A stretch of DNA of 64,000 nucleotides from JAPULR01 sp963665075. Lineage in GTDB: Bacteria > Chloroflexota > Dehalococcoidia > Lucifugimonadales > GCA-2712585. The position numbers and the translations under genes were made by a program. The stretch lies in contig OY762063.1 in the NCBI GenBank assembly GCA_963665075.1, positions 434,001 through 498,000 of the forward strand. Reading direction: 5' to 3'. A model generated the notes under the pieces. It was given only the letters and a program-made list of their open reading frames with translations. It ran no database searches and was not told the DNA's origin. Below are positions 9,105 to 18,443 of the stretch, piece after piece (position 1 is the first letter of the stretch; every line of letters starts with the position of its first letter).

Positions 9105-9509
9105 ATGTCCATAGACGCTTTCAACATGCATCAAGAAATGGCGTCCAGAAGCAAGTACAGGCGACTTTACACGCATCTGTGCGCCAAGGAGGATGGGCAG
9201 TGGTTCACGTCCTTCAGGGAAATTGAGGCGATTCTGAGTTTCCGTCTTCCCGATTCCGCTCGTCGTTACCGTCCCTGGTGGGCGAATCAGAAAGGCGGCG
9301 GTCACAGCCAGGCCTTGGCGTGGATGGCGGCCGGGTGGGAAACGGCCAACGTGGATATGGAGGCTGAGACCCTTTTGCTGCGACGTTCAGGCCGGTCGGA
9401 GGCTCCGCGCAAACCCACCCTGGACCAGGTTTTGCCCGTTCACAGCGCAGGGAGTTGGCGGGAAGGCCTGAGTCTCAGCCGACGGGAAATGTACGAGTCC
9501 GGGGCATAA
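9105..9509 (+). CDS. small DUF7662-like protein, possible antitoxin, 134 aa
   Basis: The core SKYRRLYTHLCA...FREIEAILSFRLPDSARRYRPWWAN...HSQALAWMAAGWETANVDMEAETLLLRR matches the pattern of a small bacterial domain known to me as DUF7662. The C-terminal tail is basic and lacks a recognised fold. It ends eight bases before the ATG of a PIN nuclease gene, so the two are almost certainly co-transcribed. In such a pair the first protein usually holds the PIN toxin. The family function is not established, so this is inference. Confidence 0.65.
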   Translation: MSIDAFNMHQEMASRSKYRRLYTHLCAKEDGQWFTSFREIEAILSFRLPDSARRYRPWWANQKGGGHSQALAWMAAGWETANVDMEAETLLLRRSGRSEAPRKPTLDQVLPVHSAGSWREGLSLSRREMYESGA

Positions 9510-9517
9510 CCTGCCGT

Positions 9518-9949
9518 ATGTTTGTAGATACGAACGTGCTCGTCAACGCTCGCATCCGGGAAGCTCCGGATCATTATAAGGCGAGAATCAGGCTGGAGCG
9601 AGCCTTTCGGGAAGAATCGGTGAGGATCAGCAGGCAGGTTCTGCGCGAGTATTTGTCAGTGGTCACCAGGCCGCAGACTTGGCTGGTCGCCATTTCCATT
9701 GACGAAGCCCTTGACAACGTGAACCGATTTATCCAGGCTTTCGACATATTGGAGGACGGCCCTTGGGTAACGGAATCGCTGACCGCGCTGTGTCGGGAAA
9801 CGCCCGTCGGGGGAAGTCAGATTCACGACGCCAACATCGTAGCCACGATGCTCGCCCACGGAGAACGCCGTCTGCTGACTCTGAACGTGGCGGACTTCCT
9901 ACGCTACTGCTCCCGAATTGAGTTGGTGGACGATTGGAGCGGGAAATAA
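9518..9949 (+). CDS. PIN-domain RNase, probable toxin, 143 aa
   Basis: MFVDTNVLVN at the start holds the first catalytic Asp. The later acidic residues of the PIN fold are in IHDANIVATML and LNVADF. Length is normal for VapC-like proteins. The ATG at 9518 is chosen because it begins the PIN strand and follows the upstream stop by eight bases. With the DUF7662-like gene it forms a candidate toxin-antitoxin pair with a non-VapB partner. Confidence 0.8.
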   Translation: MFVDTNVLVNARIREAPDHYKARIRLERAFREESVRISRQVLREYLSVVTRPQTWLVAISIDEALDNVNRFIQAFDILEDGPWVTESLTALCRETPVGGSQIHDANIVATMLAHGERRLLTLNVADFLRYCSRIELVDDWSGK

Positions 9950-10045
9950 CCGTAAGCCCCCGGTAATCACGGTCCCCCGTGTGAGCAGAAGTTGCGTCTT
10001 GAACGTAGCTTGGTCTAATCCAGCAACACCCCCAAGCGAAGACAC

Positions 10046-10154
10046 TGCCTTTCAATTCTTGGATCTTGCGTTGCACTCTTATGAATATCTGCTGATTGCG
10101 AATTCGCCTGAGGTCACGTACAAACCTGGTGTCGTATTTAATTTCCATCCTCAC
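10046..10154 (-). pseudogene. truncated RelE-like toxin remnant
   Basis: The first 36 or so residues (MRMEIKYDTRFVRDLRRIRN..KIQELK) align with the N-terminus of the intact toxin at 2916-3188, including the helix pattern. After KIQELKG the reading frame has no similarity and runs on into the antisense of the PIN gene. The C-terminal sheet with the catalytic residues is lost. The remnant still overlaps the end of the partner paralogue by 17 bases, exactly as in the intact operon. Confidence 0.8.
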
Positions 10155-10530
10155 CCCGTAGAATGGCCATCAGGCATTCCCGACTCACGAGATCCGTTTT
10201 CAGACCTTCCTGGGTCAATCTAACCAGGGCTGCGTCTTCCTCCTCGCTGATGGGGTCTACGATGTCAGCGATGTCCCCCGGCAGTTCCACGTCGTACGCG
10301 TCCTCGAATTCGCCGGCGTCGCCGTAGGTTTCAATGAAAGCGGCGGCGACGTCGATTCCTCCCTCGATGGCGGACGCGAGATCGGCGCGGGCCTTGTCCC
10401 ATTCCGACTGTCGCAGCCGGGCGATGGCGCGGTCGAAATAGTCCCTTACCGCGTCCGTGCCTGGACTAAGGGTTTCGTCATGCTTCCTCGTGGCGGTCAG
10501 CCGCTCTTGGCTATCCAAATCTGAATTCAT
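10138..10530 (-). CDS. orphan paralogue of the toxin partner, 130 aa
   Basis: It has the same length as the protein at 3172-3564 and shares the central helical segment (RLRQSEWDKARADL) and the acidic C-terminus (DIADIVDPISEEEDAALV..LRGED). Its toxin is truncated, so it may act as a free antitoxin that can still neutralise the intact toxin 7 kb away. The ATG at 10530 is preferred because it gives the same length as the paralogue; an upstream start would add 14 residues. Confidence 0.75.
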   Translation of the reverse strand: MNSDLDSQERLTATRKHDETLSPGTDAVRDYFDRAIARLRQSEWDKARADLASAIEGGIDVAAAFIETYGDAGEFEDAYDVELPGDIADIVDPISEEEDAALVRLTQEGLKTDLVSRECLMAILRGEDGN

Positions 10531-10562
10531 GGCTTGCCCTATCAGTTGGAATGGAGTTTGGT

Positions 10563-10594
10563 GCGCCATCTTGGATGGCGCGTCGCACATTATA
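10563..10594 (-). promoter_or_regulatory. promoter core and palindromic operator candidate
   Basis: Minus-strand TATAAT (10594-10589) sits in the same GGTGTATAAT context as the first toxin operon. Just downstream is an inverted repeat with 8-bp arms (10563-10570 and 10574-10581) and a 3-base centre, well placed for autorepression. Confidence 0.5.
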
Positions 10595-10685
10595 CACCCT
10601 GACCCGCCAACACCCTCCGCTCGCCCTTCGGCAAGCTCAGGGTGTGAACGGAGGGATGGTTGGGGTGAGCGGATAGGGCAGGAAG

Positions 10686-13454
10686 CTACGGCCCGCCTTC
10701 GTACTCCACGTTCGAAACGTCCGGCTGCCCCACGGGGCCAATGGCGAAATTCTGCACGTAGGGCTTGATGAGCACGTATTCCTGCACGTGGAACAACGGA
10801 ATTATCCCCGTATCGTCCATCAACAGCTGCTCCGCCTTCTGATAAAGCTCCAGCCGCGCCTGCCTGTCCTGAGTCTCCCTCGCCATCTCCAACAGGGTGT
10901 CGAAAGCCGGATTCGAATACCGCGAATCGTGGGCCTCCGAGTGCAGCAGCAAGTCCAGGAAATTCTCCGGGTCGGGGTAGTCGGCCACCCAGCCGTAGGT
11001 CAGGAAGTGCCCCTCCTGCTCCTCCAGGTGGTAGAAATACTCGTCGGACTCCAACAGGTTCGCCTTCACCTCCACGCCCAGATTCTCCTTCCACGAATCG
11101 AGTAGGAACTGCACCGTCGCCGACGGCGACCCGTTGCGGTCGACGCCGATGAAGGTCATCTCCGGCAATTCTCCTGCGTACCCGGACTCGGCAAGCAGCC
11201 GCCTCGCTTCCTCCGCGTCGAAGGGAATGCCCCGCAGATCTTCCGAGTAGCCCGGAATCCCCGGCGGTAGAAGCCCGTTGGCAAGCTGAAGGTTCCCGCC
11301 GTACAGGTCGTCTATCAGCTTCTGCCGGTCGACGGCCATCGCGAACGCGCGCCGCGCCTTGGCGTCATCCAGGGGCGGCAAATCCGTATCCATGACCACG
11401 AAGTAGGTGACCAGCTGGTCGAATTCGTGAAGCTGGTCGGACACGGCCTCGTTCCCCCTTATCCCGTCCAGCGAGTTGACCCCCACGTAGATGCCGTCCC
11501 AATAGCCCGACTGGTACATGTCCAGCCCGCCCGCGCCGGGCAGGGCCGCGAAGGGCGAGATGACGTGCTGCATGGCGACGGGGGTGTGGTAGCCGTCGAA
11601 CCACTTCAGGATGATAGCCTCGTCGCTGTCCCAGCTGTGAAGCGTGTACGGGCCGGCGCCGTTGACATTCCCGTCCGCCCACCACTCGTCGCCCAGCGCG
11701 CCCACCGAGTCCACGTCCACCACGTAGCTTGACGGGTAGGAGAGCTTGGCGAGGAAGTATTCCTTGGGTGAATCGATCGTAATGCGGATGGTGCGCTCGT
11801 CGACCACCTCGAAGCCGGAAACCTCCTCCGCTTCTCCCTCCATCTTCGCTAGCGCGCCCACGATGTCGTCCAGATAGAGAAGCGCCGTGTCGCTGTGAAG
11901 TTCGGGGTCCGTGGCTCTCTCGATGGAACGCTTGAAGTCCGCCGCGGTGATGGGCTTGCCGTCGTGGAAGGTGATGCCGTCCCGAAGGGTGAAGGTGTAC
12001 ACCGTGCCGGATTCGTCCACCTCCCAGGACTCGGCCAGATCGGGGGTGACGGAAAGCGCCTCGTCCAGCCGCACCAGCCCGCTGTAGATGGCGGAAACGT
12101 AGAAGTGGGAGAGGGTCTCCCGCGCCACGGCGGGGTCGAGGGTGCTGGGTTCGCCGAGGGGCATGGTGAAGGCCGTATTCCGGTCGATGCCGTAGGGCGA
12201 CGGAACCGAAGTCTGGAAGGTGTCGAACAACGTGTCTATGGCTTCCTGCTGGTCTGCCAGCGCGTCGACCCGGCCGGAAGCGGTTATCACAAAGGTGGCG
12301 TGGCCCCTCATGGCGGCCTGGACTATCGCCTTGGCGTCGGCGTCATCCGACTTGAGCAGCAGTTCGGTTCGAAGGGCGGGCTGTCCGCTCTCCAGTGTGA
12401 AGGAAGTCAGGCTCTCCAGGGAGGGAATCTCGCCTTCCGTTGCCAGCGACTCTATGGCGTCGGCAATGACGCGGCGCAGGTCGGCGTCCGGTTCGTTGAA
12501 CTCCAGCATAATTTCCAGGGTGACGCCGTCCTCGCCCTCCAGAATCGCCCACGGCGCGCCCACCTCCCTGTCCGCGCCAACACCCTCCCCGTTGCCTATC
12601 TCAGCAGGGACGGAAATCCAGGTTTCGGGGCGCATGAAGGATATGCCCAGGGTTTCATCTTCGAAGAGGGTATAGCGGGCGGTCAATGCAGTGTCGGTGA
12701 GAGCCGCCAGCGTCTGCGATGCCGTGGGCCGGTCCGCGTCGTCCTCCGCCACGTAGGCCCATCGCACTACGCCGTCGGAACCTATTATGAAGGTCGAAGG
12801 CGCGGCCAGGCCGTCGCCCAGCAGGTCGTCCACGCCGAAAGCGTTGACCGCAACGCCTTCCGGGTCTGCGAGGATTACATACTCCGCGCCAAGCAATTCC
12901 CGCATCTCGGCGGCGTACGAAACGTCGTCCTTGCTTATCGCCATGATCTCCGTGTTGAGGGCCTCGAACTCCGCGTATCTCTCTTGCAGCTCGCCGAGCT
13001 GCGACTGGCAGATGCCTCACGTGAATTCCCGGTAGAAGACGACGACCACCGCGTAGTAGATAGACAGCGTTTCGTACAGCGATACAGGATTTCCATCCGC
13101 GTCAAGCAGTTCAAAGTCGGGAGACGCATCGCCGATTTGCAAAGGATTCTCGGCTTCGACGATGGGCGGCGGTGCCTCCGGCGTGGGTTCGGGCGTTGGA
13201 GCCGGCGTCGGCGCGGGTGTCGGTCTCGGCGTAGGCTCAGGCGTCGGCGACGGGGTTGGCGCCGGCGTCGGCGTGGGGGGTTGGACAGGCGTTGGCGCCG
13301 GCGTCGGTGGAGGCGTGGGCGCGGGGGTTGCGACGGGCGTCGCCAGCGGGGTCAGTTCCGTCATATCGTCGTCAACAAGGAATACGAATACCGTAACCGA
13401 GACGATTGTCAGCGCCATAGCCACGGCGGCAATCAACGCGTAGGACCACTTCAT
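10686..13454 (-). CDS. secreted selenoprotein: UxxC peroxiredoxin-like domain fused to family 5 solute-binding protein, 922 aa
   Basis: The frame is continuous from ATG 13454 to 10686 except for one TGA at 13019-13017 (residue 146). Around it the protein reads VVVVFYREFT-U-GICQSQLGELQERY, where the TGA falls on the first Cys of the CxxC redox motif of AhpC/TSA-like proteins. A hairpin follows the TGA at the distance typical of bacterial SECIS elements. Domains: membrane anchor or signal (6-27), a Thr/Pro repeat linker (about 35-95), peroxiredoxin-like domain (about 105-250), a PsbP-like domain (about 255-415), and SBP_bac_5 oligopeptide-binding domain (about 425-922). It is probably tethered outside the membrane. 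No permease genes are adjacent. If TGA is a true stop, two proteins of 145 and about 752 aa result, the second lacking a signal peptide. Confidence 0.8.
12986..13019 (-). promoter_or_regulatory. bacterial SECIS-like hairpin after in-frame TGA
   Basis: After the TGA (13019-13017) and 14 spacer bases a perfect 7-bp stem (13002-12996 with 12992-12986) closes a GGC loop. G at the start of the apical loop and a loop 21-24 bases after the TGA fit the known rules for SelB-binding bacterial SECIS elements. Confidence 0.75.
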
Positions 13455-13600
13455 GGATGCAGTTTCTCCCAATCAGGATTCGGCTTAACGATGAGACCGC
13501 AGACAACCTCGCTAAGGCATGATAACAAACGCCCCGCCATGCCATACACAAGATAATACGCAGAATGGGGGCGTTTGGTTCCCGTCGGTGGGAACGGCAG

Positions 13601-14902
13601 TCACGGATTGCGCGTGTTGTCTGCCGTCGCCGTCTCCAGCCGCGGCATCGCCCACCCCAGCAATCCCGCCGCCACCAGCAGCGCCCCCGACGGAATAATC
13701 ACCCAGAAATAGCTCTGCGTCGTGTCGAAAACCCACCCCGCATAGAGCGGCGTCCCCAGTCCCAGCACGCTGAAAGTCGCCATCATTCCCCCCCGAAGCA
13801 CGCCAAAGTTCCGACGCCCGAACTGGTCCGCCAGCATCGCCCATCCCAGCGGCAGCCCCCCTTCGCTGAACGCCCACATCACGAACACAATCACCATCTG
13901 CCACGGCTCTATCCGTTCTCCCAAAGCCAGCCCGAACATCCCCAATCCGGCGATTATCGCCCCCGCGCCCGCCACCAGCTTCTTGTCCCACCGGTCGCCC
14001 AGCCACCCCATCAACAGCGATATGGGCAGCCACGACAGCGACATGAACGCTATCAGCAGCCCCGCCGTACCTTCGTCTATCCCCTTCCAGATCATAATCG
14101 CCACCACGTGGATGGCTATGGCCGTGAACACCATCCCCCGCATGGCCAGCGACAGCGAAAGTATCCAATACGTCGGCGTCCGAAACGCCTCCGCCGGACG
14201 CATCCCCTCGTATGCGGCGGGGCTTCGGGGAACTGCGGATGGACGCGACGATTCGTCGGAAGTTTCGTCCTCCTCCGGCGGCGCGTCCCCGTCCGGCAGC
14301 AGCCCCCGCTCCTCCGGCGAACTGTACATCCTCGTGCTCAACGGCAGGTAGATAACCCACATCAGCAACCCCGCCGCCAGCAGCGTCGTCCGCCACCCGT
14401 AAGCGTCGCTGGCGACTGAAAGTATCGGCGGAAGCGCCGCGCCCCCGAAGGCGAACCCCAGGACGGTAATCGCCAGCGCCATCCCCCGCTTCCGCACGAA
14501 CCAGCGGCACGTCGCCGTTATCGACGTGGAGTCGAAGCCCCCCATTATCGGCGGCGAAAGCACCAGCAGCACCACAAGAAAATAGGCCAGATACGACTCC
14601 ACCCGGCTGAGCAGGATGAACCCCAGTCCCGCGAACAGCGAGCATACGAACAACACCCGGCCCGGCCCGAACCGGTCTATGGCGATGCCGATTAGCGGAC
14701 TCTGCACCGCCGAAATCCCCCGCGTCAGCGAGAACGGCAGCGACGCAGCGGCCCGGCTCATGCCCAACTCCCGCGTGATGGGAAGGAACAGCACCGCGAA
14801 GCCGATGAAGTACAGACCGGCGGGGACGGCGTTCACCAACAGGCCGATGAGCACTATCCACCAGCCGTAGAAGATCCCTTTCCTCGCGCCCCTGGAAGAC
14901 AT
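13601..14902 (-). CDS. major facilitator superfamily transporter, 433 aa
   Basis: About twelve hydrophobic helices are visible, in two halves separated by an acidic/Ser-rich loop (about residues 200-235). Arginine-rich short loops such as DRFGPGRVLF and GDRWDKK are typical of MFS loop 2-3 and its repeat. The N-terminus (YGWWIV) resembles the oxalate/formate or monocarboxylate branch, so an organic acid substrate is possible but not shown. It is transcribed in the same direction as, and upstream of, the selenoprotein, 146 bases away. Confidence 0.85.
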   Translation of the reverse strand: MSSRGARKGIFYGWWIVLIGLLVNAVPAGLYFIGFAVLFLPITRELGMSRAAASLPFSLTRGISAVQSPLIGIAIDRFGPGRVLFVCSLFAGLGFILLSRVESYLAYFLVVLLVLSPPIMGGFDSTSITATCRWFVRKRGMALAITVLGFAFGGAALPPILSVASDAYGWRTTLLAAGLLMWVIYLPLSTRMYSSPEERGLLPDGDAPPEEDETSDESSRPSAVPRSPAAYEGMRPAEAFRTPTYWILSLSLAMRGMVFTAIAIHVVAIMIWKGIDEGTAGLLIAFMSLSWLPISLLMGWLGDRWDKKLVAGAGAIIAGLGMFGLALGERIEPWQMVIVFVMWAFSEGGLPLGWAMLADQFGRRNFGVLRGGMMATFSVLGLGTPLYAGWVFDTTQSYFWVIIPSGALLVAAGLLGWAMPRLETATADNTRNP

Positions 14903-15131
14903 TCACGCCACCCGCAAAGCCGAAATTTCCCCGACCAATCACCCCCGCCCAACCACTCCCGCCCAGCCACTGATATTCTCAATCAGGTTTGCTTTGGGCG
15001 TCAATAGCGATGGAGACTCCGTCGGCGATTTTCTCATTCCCGCGTTGCCCCTAGACTTGGAACGGCGTAAAGTAAGAGATGCCTTTGACCTACACTGCGA
15101 CACCCCATTTTCAGAGCACGGGAAATATGCC

Positions 15132-16769
15132 GTGAACAGATTGATTCAAACTGCTACCCTCTTCGTCTCATTGACCTTCACACTTGCGGCGTGTTCTTCC
15201 GACGGCACGGACACGTCACAAAAGCCACCGACGCCTGAATCAGTCTATACCGTCACTCCAACCAATCAGCCCCCAATGGAACCAACCAAAACGGCTACTC
15301 GTGCGCCTACACCTACACCCACACCAACCATTGAGCCAGCCCTTCGTCCGCCACAGCCTCTTCCTAAAATTGGGCACGGGCATATCAACCGTTACTCATT
15401 TGTACCTGCTTCTATCGATCAACAAATACTTGACTCCGACGTTATCGTCGTAGCTTCTTTTGTATCCGCAACGGCGGGGGTGCAGACCATCCCGGGTGAC
15501 TCAGGTGTGGCGCCTACCTACCGTCCTACGCAAATACTGAGGTTCAAGGCCAATCAGTATTTGAAAGGAATCGGACCCTATGAATTCACGGTGAAAGTAT
15601 TGGACAGGTCCTACGCCATAGATATTGGCGGTGTCTTGTATTCAGGTTACCTTACAGAAGCGGATGCAATGACAGCAGCTTCTACTTTGATTTCACAACG
15701 TAATGCGACTTACGACAACCATCCAGCAGTGCTTTTTCTTAAAGGTGCGATTCCATCAGAATCGTCAAGTGAAGCTACCGCCAGAAGTTTCGGGTTTGTA
15801 CAATCTAACCTAGGTGCACAATCAAACTTTAAATATGCAGTAGACACACTCAGCAGAACCTGGCTCCCTGCAAAGGGAGCTATTTCCGCAGAAGCGAGCG
15901 TAGAAGACTCAGCAGAGTACATCACCGATGGTTCTAAAACGCCTCCACCGACAGTGACCTTGACAGAATTGAAGACCCGTATCATGGAGATAGACTCCAA
16001 GTTACAGGACGGGAAAGGAAACGAAGATTACGAGAAATGCGTCTATAACAACCTCGTTCGTGAACGACATTATCGCGCTTACCCTGAATCCAGGGTTAGG
16101 AAGATAGAATTATCCATAGGTTCGGGATTGGCTGCGGAGTCGGTTTCATTGAAGAAGGAGATGGGAGACCCTTTCCACGATGCGTCAGCATATCATGAAG
16201 ATTATCACCAATTCTGGTACAGCGGCCCAGACGATGCGTATTTCACTGCAGTAATCCATGATGAAGACAGCGTTGCATCTAATGGGTATTTGTGGATTCA
16301 TACAATTTCTCGTCCTTTACCTATGGGACACTACAGCGCAAATATTCATATATGGTCTGCCTTTGATGCCATTTGCATGCCCAAGCCCTCAGATGGAACT
16401 AAAGACGAAAGTTATAGCAACTGGACAATTACAGTTACGGCGCCGGCGGGGACGCTGCATGAGGCGTTTTTTGATCCTGTGGAGGGTGGGGAGGATCAGG
16501 TGTCGCCGGCGGGGTTCAGCGTTGGGGGGACGGATACGGAGATAACGGGGCTGGAATGGGCTGAAGGGAAGGTGGTTTTGAGTCTGTACCCCATCGTTTC
16601 GCCGGATGGGTATACGTTGGACTTCATCGAGTTGGACGGGTCAGTTTCGCTCTCCCTTCGTGTGGAAGACGCCACCATAGACAGCGCGACAGGCACGTAT
16701 TCCTGGCCGGTAGCAGACCAACCCTGGGCCAACGGCGACAAGCTCATGCTACGAATCCGCGAAGACTGA
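15132..16769 (+). CDS. hypothetical lipoprotein with Thr/Pro linker, 545 aa
   Basis: From the GTG at 15132 the protein starts with a lipoprotein signal (hydrophobic stretch, lipobox LAAC), then a TPTPTPT-type linker, then a large domain with no recognised family. The last 110 residues (from APAGTLHEAFFDP) form a separate beta-rich module. Base composition switches at about 16437 from low GC to high GC exactly where that module starts, which suggests a recombined gene. An in-frame start at 14994 would add 46 residues that do not look like a signal, so I prefer 15132. Confidence 0.7.
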   Translation: MNRLIQTATLFVSLTFTLAACSSDGTDTSQKPPTPESVYTVTPTNQPPMEPTKTATRAPTPTPTPTIEPALRPPQPLPKIGHGHINRYSFVPASIDQQILDSDVIVVASFVSATAGVQTIPGDSGVAPTYRPTQILRFKANQYLKGIGPYEFTVKVLDRSYAIDIGGVLYSGYLTEADAMTAASTLISQRNATYDNHPAVLFLKGAIPSESSSEATARSFGFVQSNLGAQSNFKYAVDTLSRTWLPAKGAISAEASVEDSAEYITDGSKTPPPTVTLTELKTRIMEIDSKLQDGKGNEDYEKCVYNNLVRERHYRAYPESRVRKIELSIGSGLAAESVSLKKEMGDPFHDASAYHEDYHQFWYSGPDDAYFTAVIHDEDSVASNGYLWIHTISRPLPMGHYSANIHIWSAFDAICMPKPSDGTKDESYSNWTITVTAPAGTLHEAFFDPVEGGEDQVSPAGFSVGGTDTEITGLEWAEGKVVLSLYPIVSPDGYTLDFIELDGSVSLSLRVEDATIDSATGTYSWPVADQPWANGDKLMLRIRED

Positions 16770-16841
16770 AAACAACCCACCCGCCCCCAATCAGTGGTAA
16801 GCTGTAGCCGAAACACCCCAAAGTAGGAGAAAAATTTCGCC

Positions 16842-17072
16842 ATGACCAAGGCCTACGTGCTCATAAACTCCGAGGTCGCCTACACCGAGCAGGTGATGGA
16901 CGGGTTGCGAAAGCTGGAAGGGCTTGTCGAAGTCCACGAAGTCCTCGGCCCCTACGACATCGTCGCCGAAGTCGTCGCCGAAAACGTCGAGTCCATCCTC
17001 GTCATCCTCCAGAAGGACATCCGCAGCATCGGCGGCATCCGCAACACCGTCACCTGCGTCACCACCAACTAA
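16842..17072 (+). CDS. stand-alone Lrp/AsnC ligand-binding (RAM) domain protein, 76 aa
   Basis: The whole protein is one RAM domain: MTKAYVLINSE, GLVEVHEVLGPYDIVAEV, IRSIGGIRNTVTCV. The helix-turn-helix of Lrp is absent. Such single-domain proteins form oligomeric rings and bind amino acids; their partners are rarely known. It has a good ribosome binding site (AGGAG) upstream. Confidence 0.85.
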   Translation: MTKAYVLINSEVAYTEQVMDGLRKLEGLVEVHEVLGPYDIVAEVVAENVESILVILQKDIRSIGGIRNTVTCVTTN

Positions 17073-17219
17073 CCCCCTCCCAAACCCGCTCACCCTGAAC
17101 CCAATCCACCCACCGCTCACCCTGAGCCTGTCCTGAGCCTGTCGAAGGGTCGGGCGCCCCTCAACTCTTCTCCCTTCCCCCTTGACGGGGGAAGGTCAGG
17201 ATCGGGGGTGACTTCCCCC
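17073..17219. repeat. intergenic repeats of families A and C
   Basis: Family A (GCTCACCCTGAGCCTGTC..GAAGGGTCG) occupies about 17109-17155 with an internal duplication of CCTGAGCCTGTC. Family C (CCCTTCCCCCTTGACGGGGGAAGGT..., self-complementary) occupies about 17170-17215. Both recur many times in this window. Confidence 0.8.
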
Positions 17220-18443
17220 CTAAATCGCCCCCAACTCCCTCAGCCGCACCAACTCCCCACGCGAAACCCCCAACTCCCCGCCGTAAACCTCCGCGTTGTG
17301 CTCCCCCAACATCGGCGCGGCACGACGCAGCGACCAAGGGCATTCAGGCAAGCGAAACATCTCCCCCGGCACACGCAGCCGCCCCATGACGGGATGCTCA
17401 ATCTCCGCGAAATACCCCCGCTCCTCCAGCTGCGGGCACTTCGCCAAATCCTCCGAAGTCTGCACCACTCCCGCCACGAAGCCCTCCGACATGAAGGCGT
17501 TGAAATACTCCAGCTTCTTCCACTCCTTGAGCAGAGGCAGCAAAACTTCGTCCAACTCCTCCCGGTGCTCCGCAATCATCTGCCGGTCGGCGAACAGCGA
17601 ATCATCCAATTCCGGGTGTCCCAAAAACGTCACGTACTCGTGGAAAGGCGCCGTTGGACGGCCCCGCTGCATCGTAGGCGCAATGAACCCGTCCGCGGCG
17701 GGAACTATCCCCTCGAATTTTGTCCCCTTGAACGACCCGCTCTCCACCTTCGGCGCCCGCCGCTCTATCGTCCCCGTGTACGAATATCGCGTCGCGCTGT
17801 CATAGTGGTGCGCCGCCACCGACTCCTGCAACGAAAGGTCGATGTGCTGCCCCTCGCCCGTCATCAGCCGCGAAAACAGCGCCGCAGACGTGGCGTAGGC
17901 CGCAATCATCCCCCCCATGTAGAAGCTCTGCGGATGCCCGTGCTTCAGCGGCTCCCGGTCGTGCGCCCCGCTCGAATACATCATCCCGCTCATGGCGTAG
18001 TAGACCAGGTCGCTCCCCGCATAATCCCGATACGGCCCAAACTGCCCGAAGGGGGTTATCGACGTGACCACCAACCCCGGATTCACCTTCTCCAGGTCCT
18101 CATACCCAAGCCCCAACGACGCCAGATAGCCCGCCGGAAAACTCTCCAGCAGCACGTCCGCGTCCTTCACCAACTCCAGCAGCAGCTTGCGACCGGCGGC
18201 AGACTCCAGATTCAGCGTCACGCCGCGCTTGTTGCAGTTCAGATAGAAGAAAAGCAGGCTCTTCTCCGGGTGTGGGTCGTCGTGGAAGAACGGCCCCACG
18301 CCCCGCGCCGGATCTCCGACGGGCGCCGGCTCCACCTTCAACACCTCCGACCCGTAGTCGGCGAACATCTTGGCCGCCAACGGCCCCGCGATGTGCGTGC
18401 TCAGGTCGATAACCTTGAACTGCCCCAGCGCCGTCTCAAGCAT
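17220..18443 (-). CDS. family III CoA-transferase (CaiB/BaiF), 407 aa
   Basis: It has the CaiB/BaiF pattern: GQFKVIDLSTHIAGPLAAKMFADYGSEVLKVEP at the start, and the loop NCNKRGVTLNLESAAGRKLL. The catalytic Asp is expected in the GSDLVYYAMSG region. These enzymes move CoA between carboxylic acids. The ATG at 18443 overlaps the stop of the next CoA-transferase gene by eight bases, so translation is coupled and the two may form a heteromer or act in sequence. Substrate is unknown. Confidence 0.9.
   Translation of the reverse strand: MLETALGQFKVIDLSTHIAGPLAAKMFADYGSEVLKVEPAPVGDPARGVGPFFHDDPHPEKSLLFFYLNCNKRGVTLNLESAAGRKLLLELVKDADVLLESFPAGYLASLGLGYEDLEKVNPGLVVTSITPFGQFGPYRDYAGSDLVYYAMSGMMYSSGAHDREPLKHGHPQSFYMGGMIAAYATSAALFSRLMTGEGQHIDLSLQESVAAHHYDSATRYSYTGTIERRAPKVESGSFKGTKFEGIVPAADGFIAPTMQRGRPTAPFHEYVTFLGHPELDDSLFADRQMIAEHREELDEVLLPLLKEWKKLEYFNAFMSEGFVAGVVQTSEDLAKCPQLEERGYFAEIEHPVMGRLRVPGEMFRLPECPWSLRRAAPMLGEHNAEVYGGELGVSRGELVRLRELGAI

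Noticed and set aside
13017..13019. Reading the TGA as an ordinary stop or frameshift, giving two separate genes
   Set aside because: Both parts are in the same frame, the TGA replaces a redox Cys, a SECIS-like hairpin follows, and the second part would lack a signal peptide and a domain start. Kept as an alternative, not as the main call.
11895..13556. Long plus-strand open frame opposite the selenoprotein gene
   Set aside because: It is antisense to a clearly conserved protein, with Gly/Val and Arg-rich repeats that mirror the Thr/Pro linker codons; no start signal or domain.
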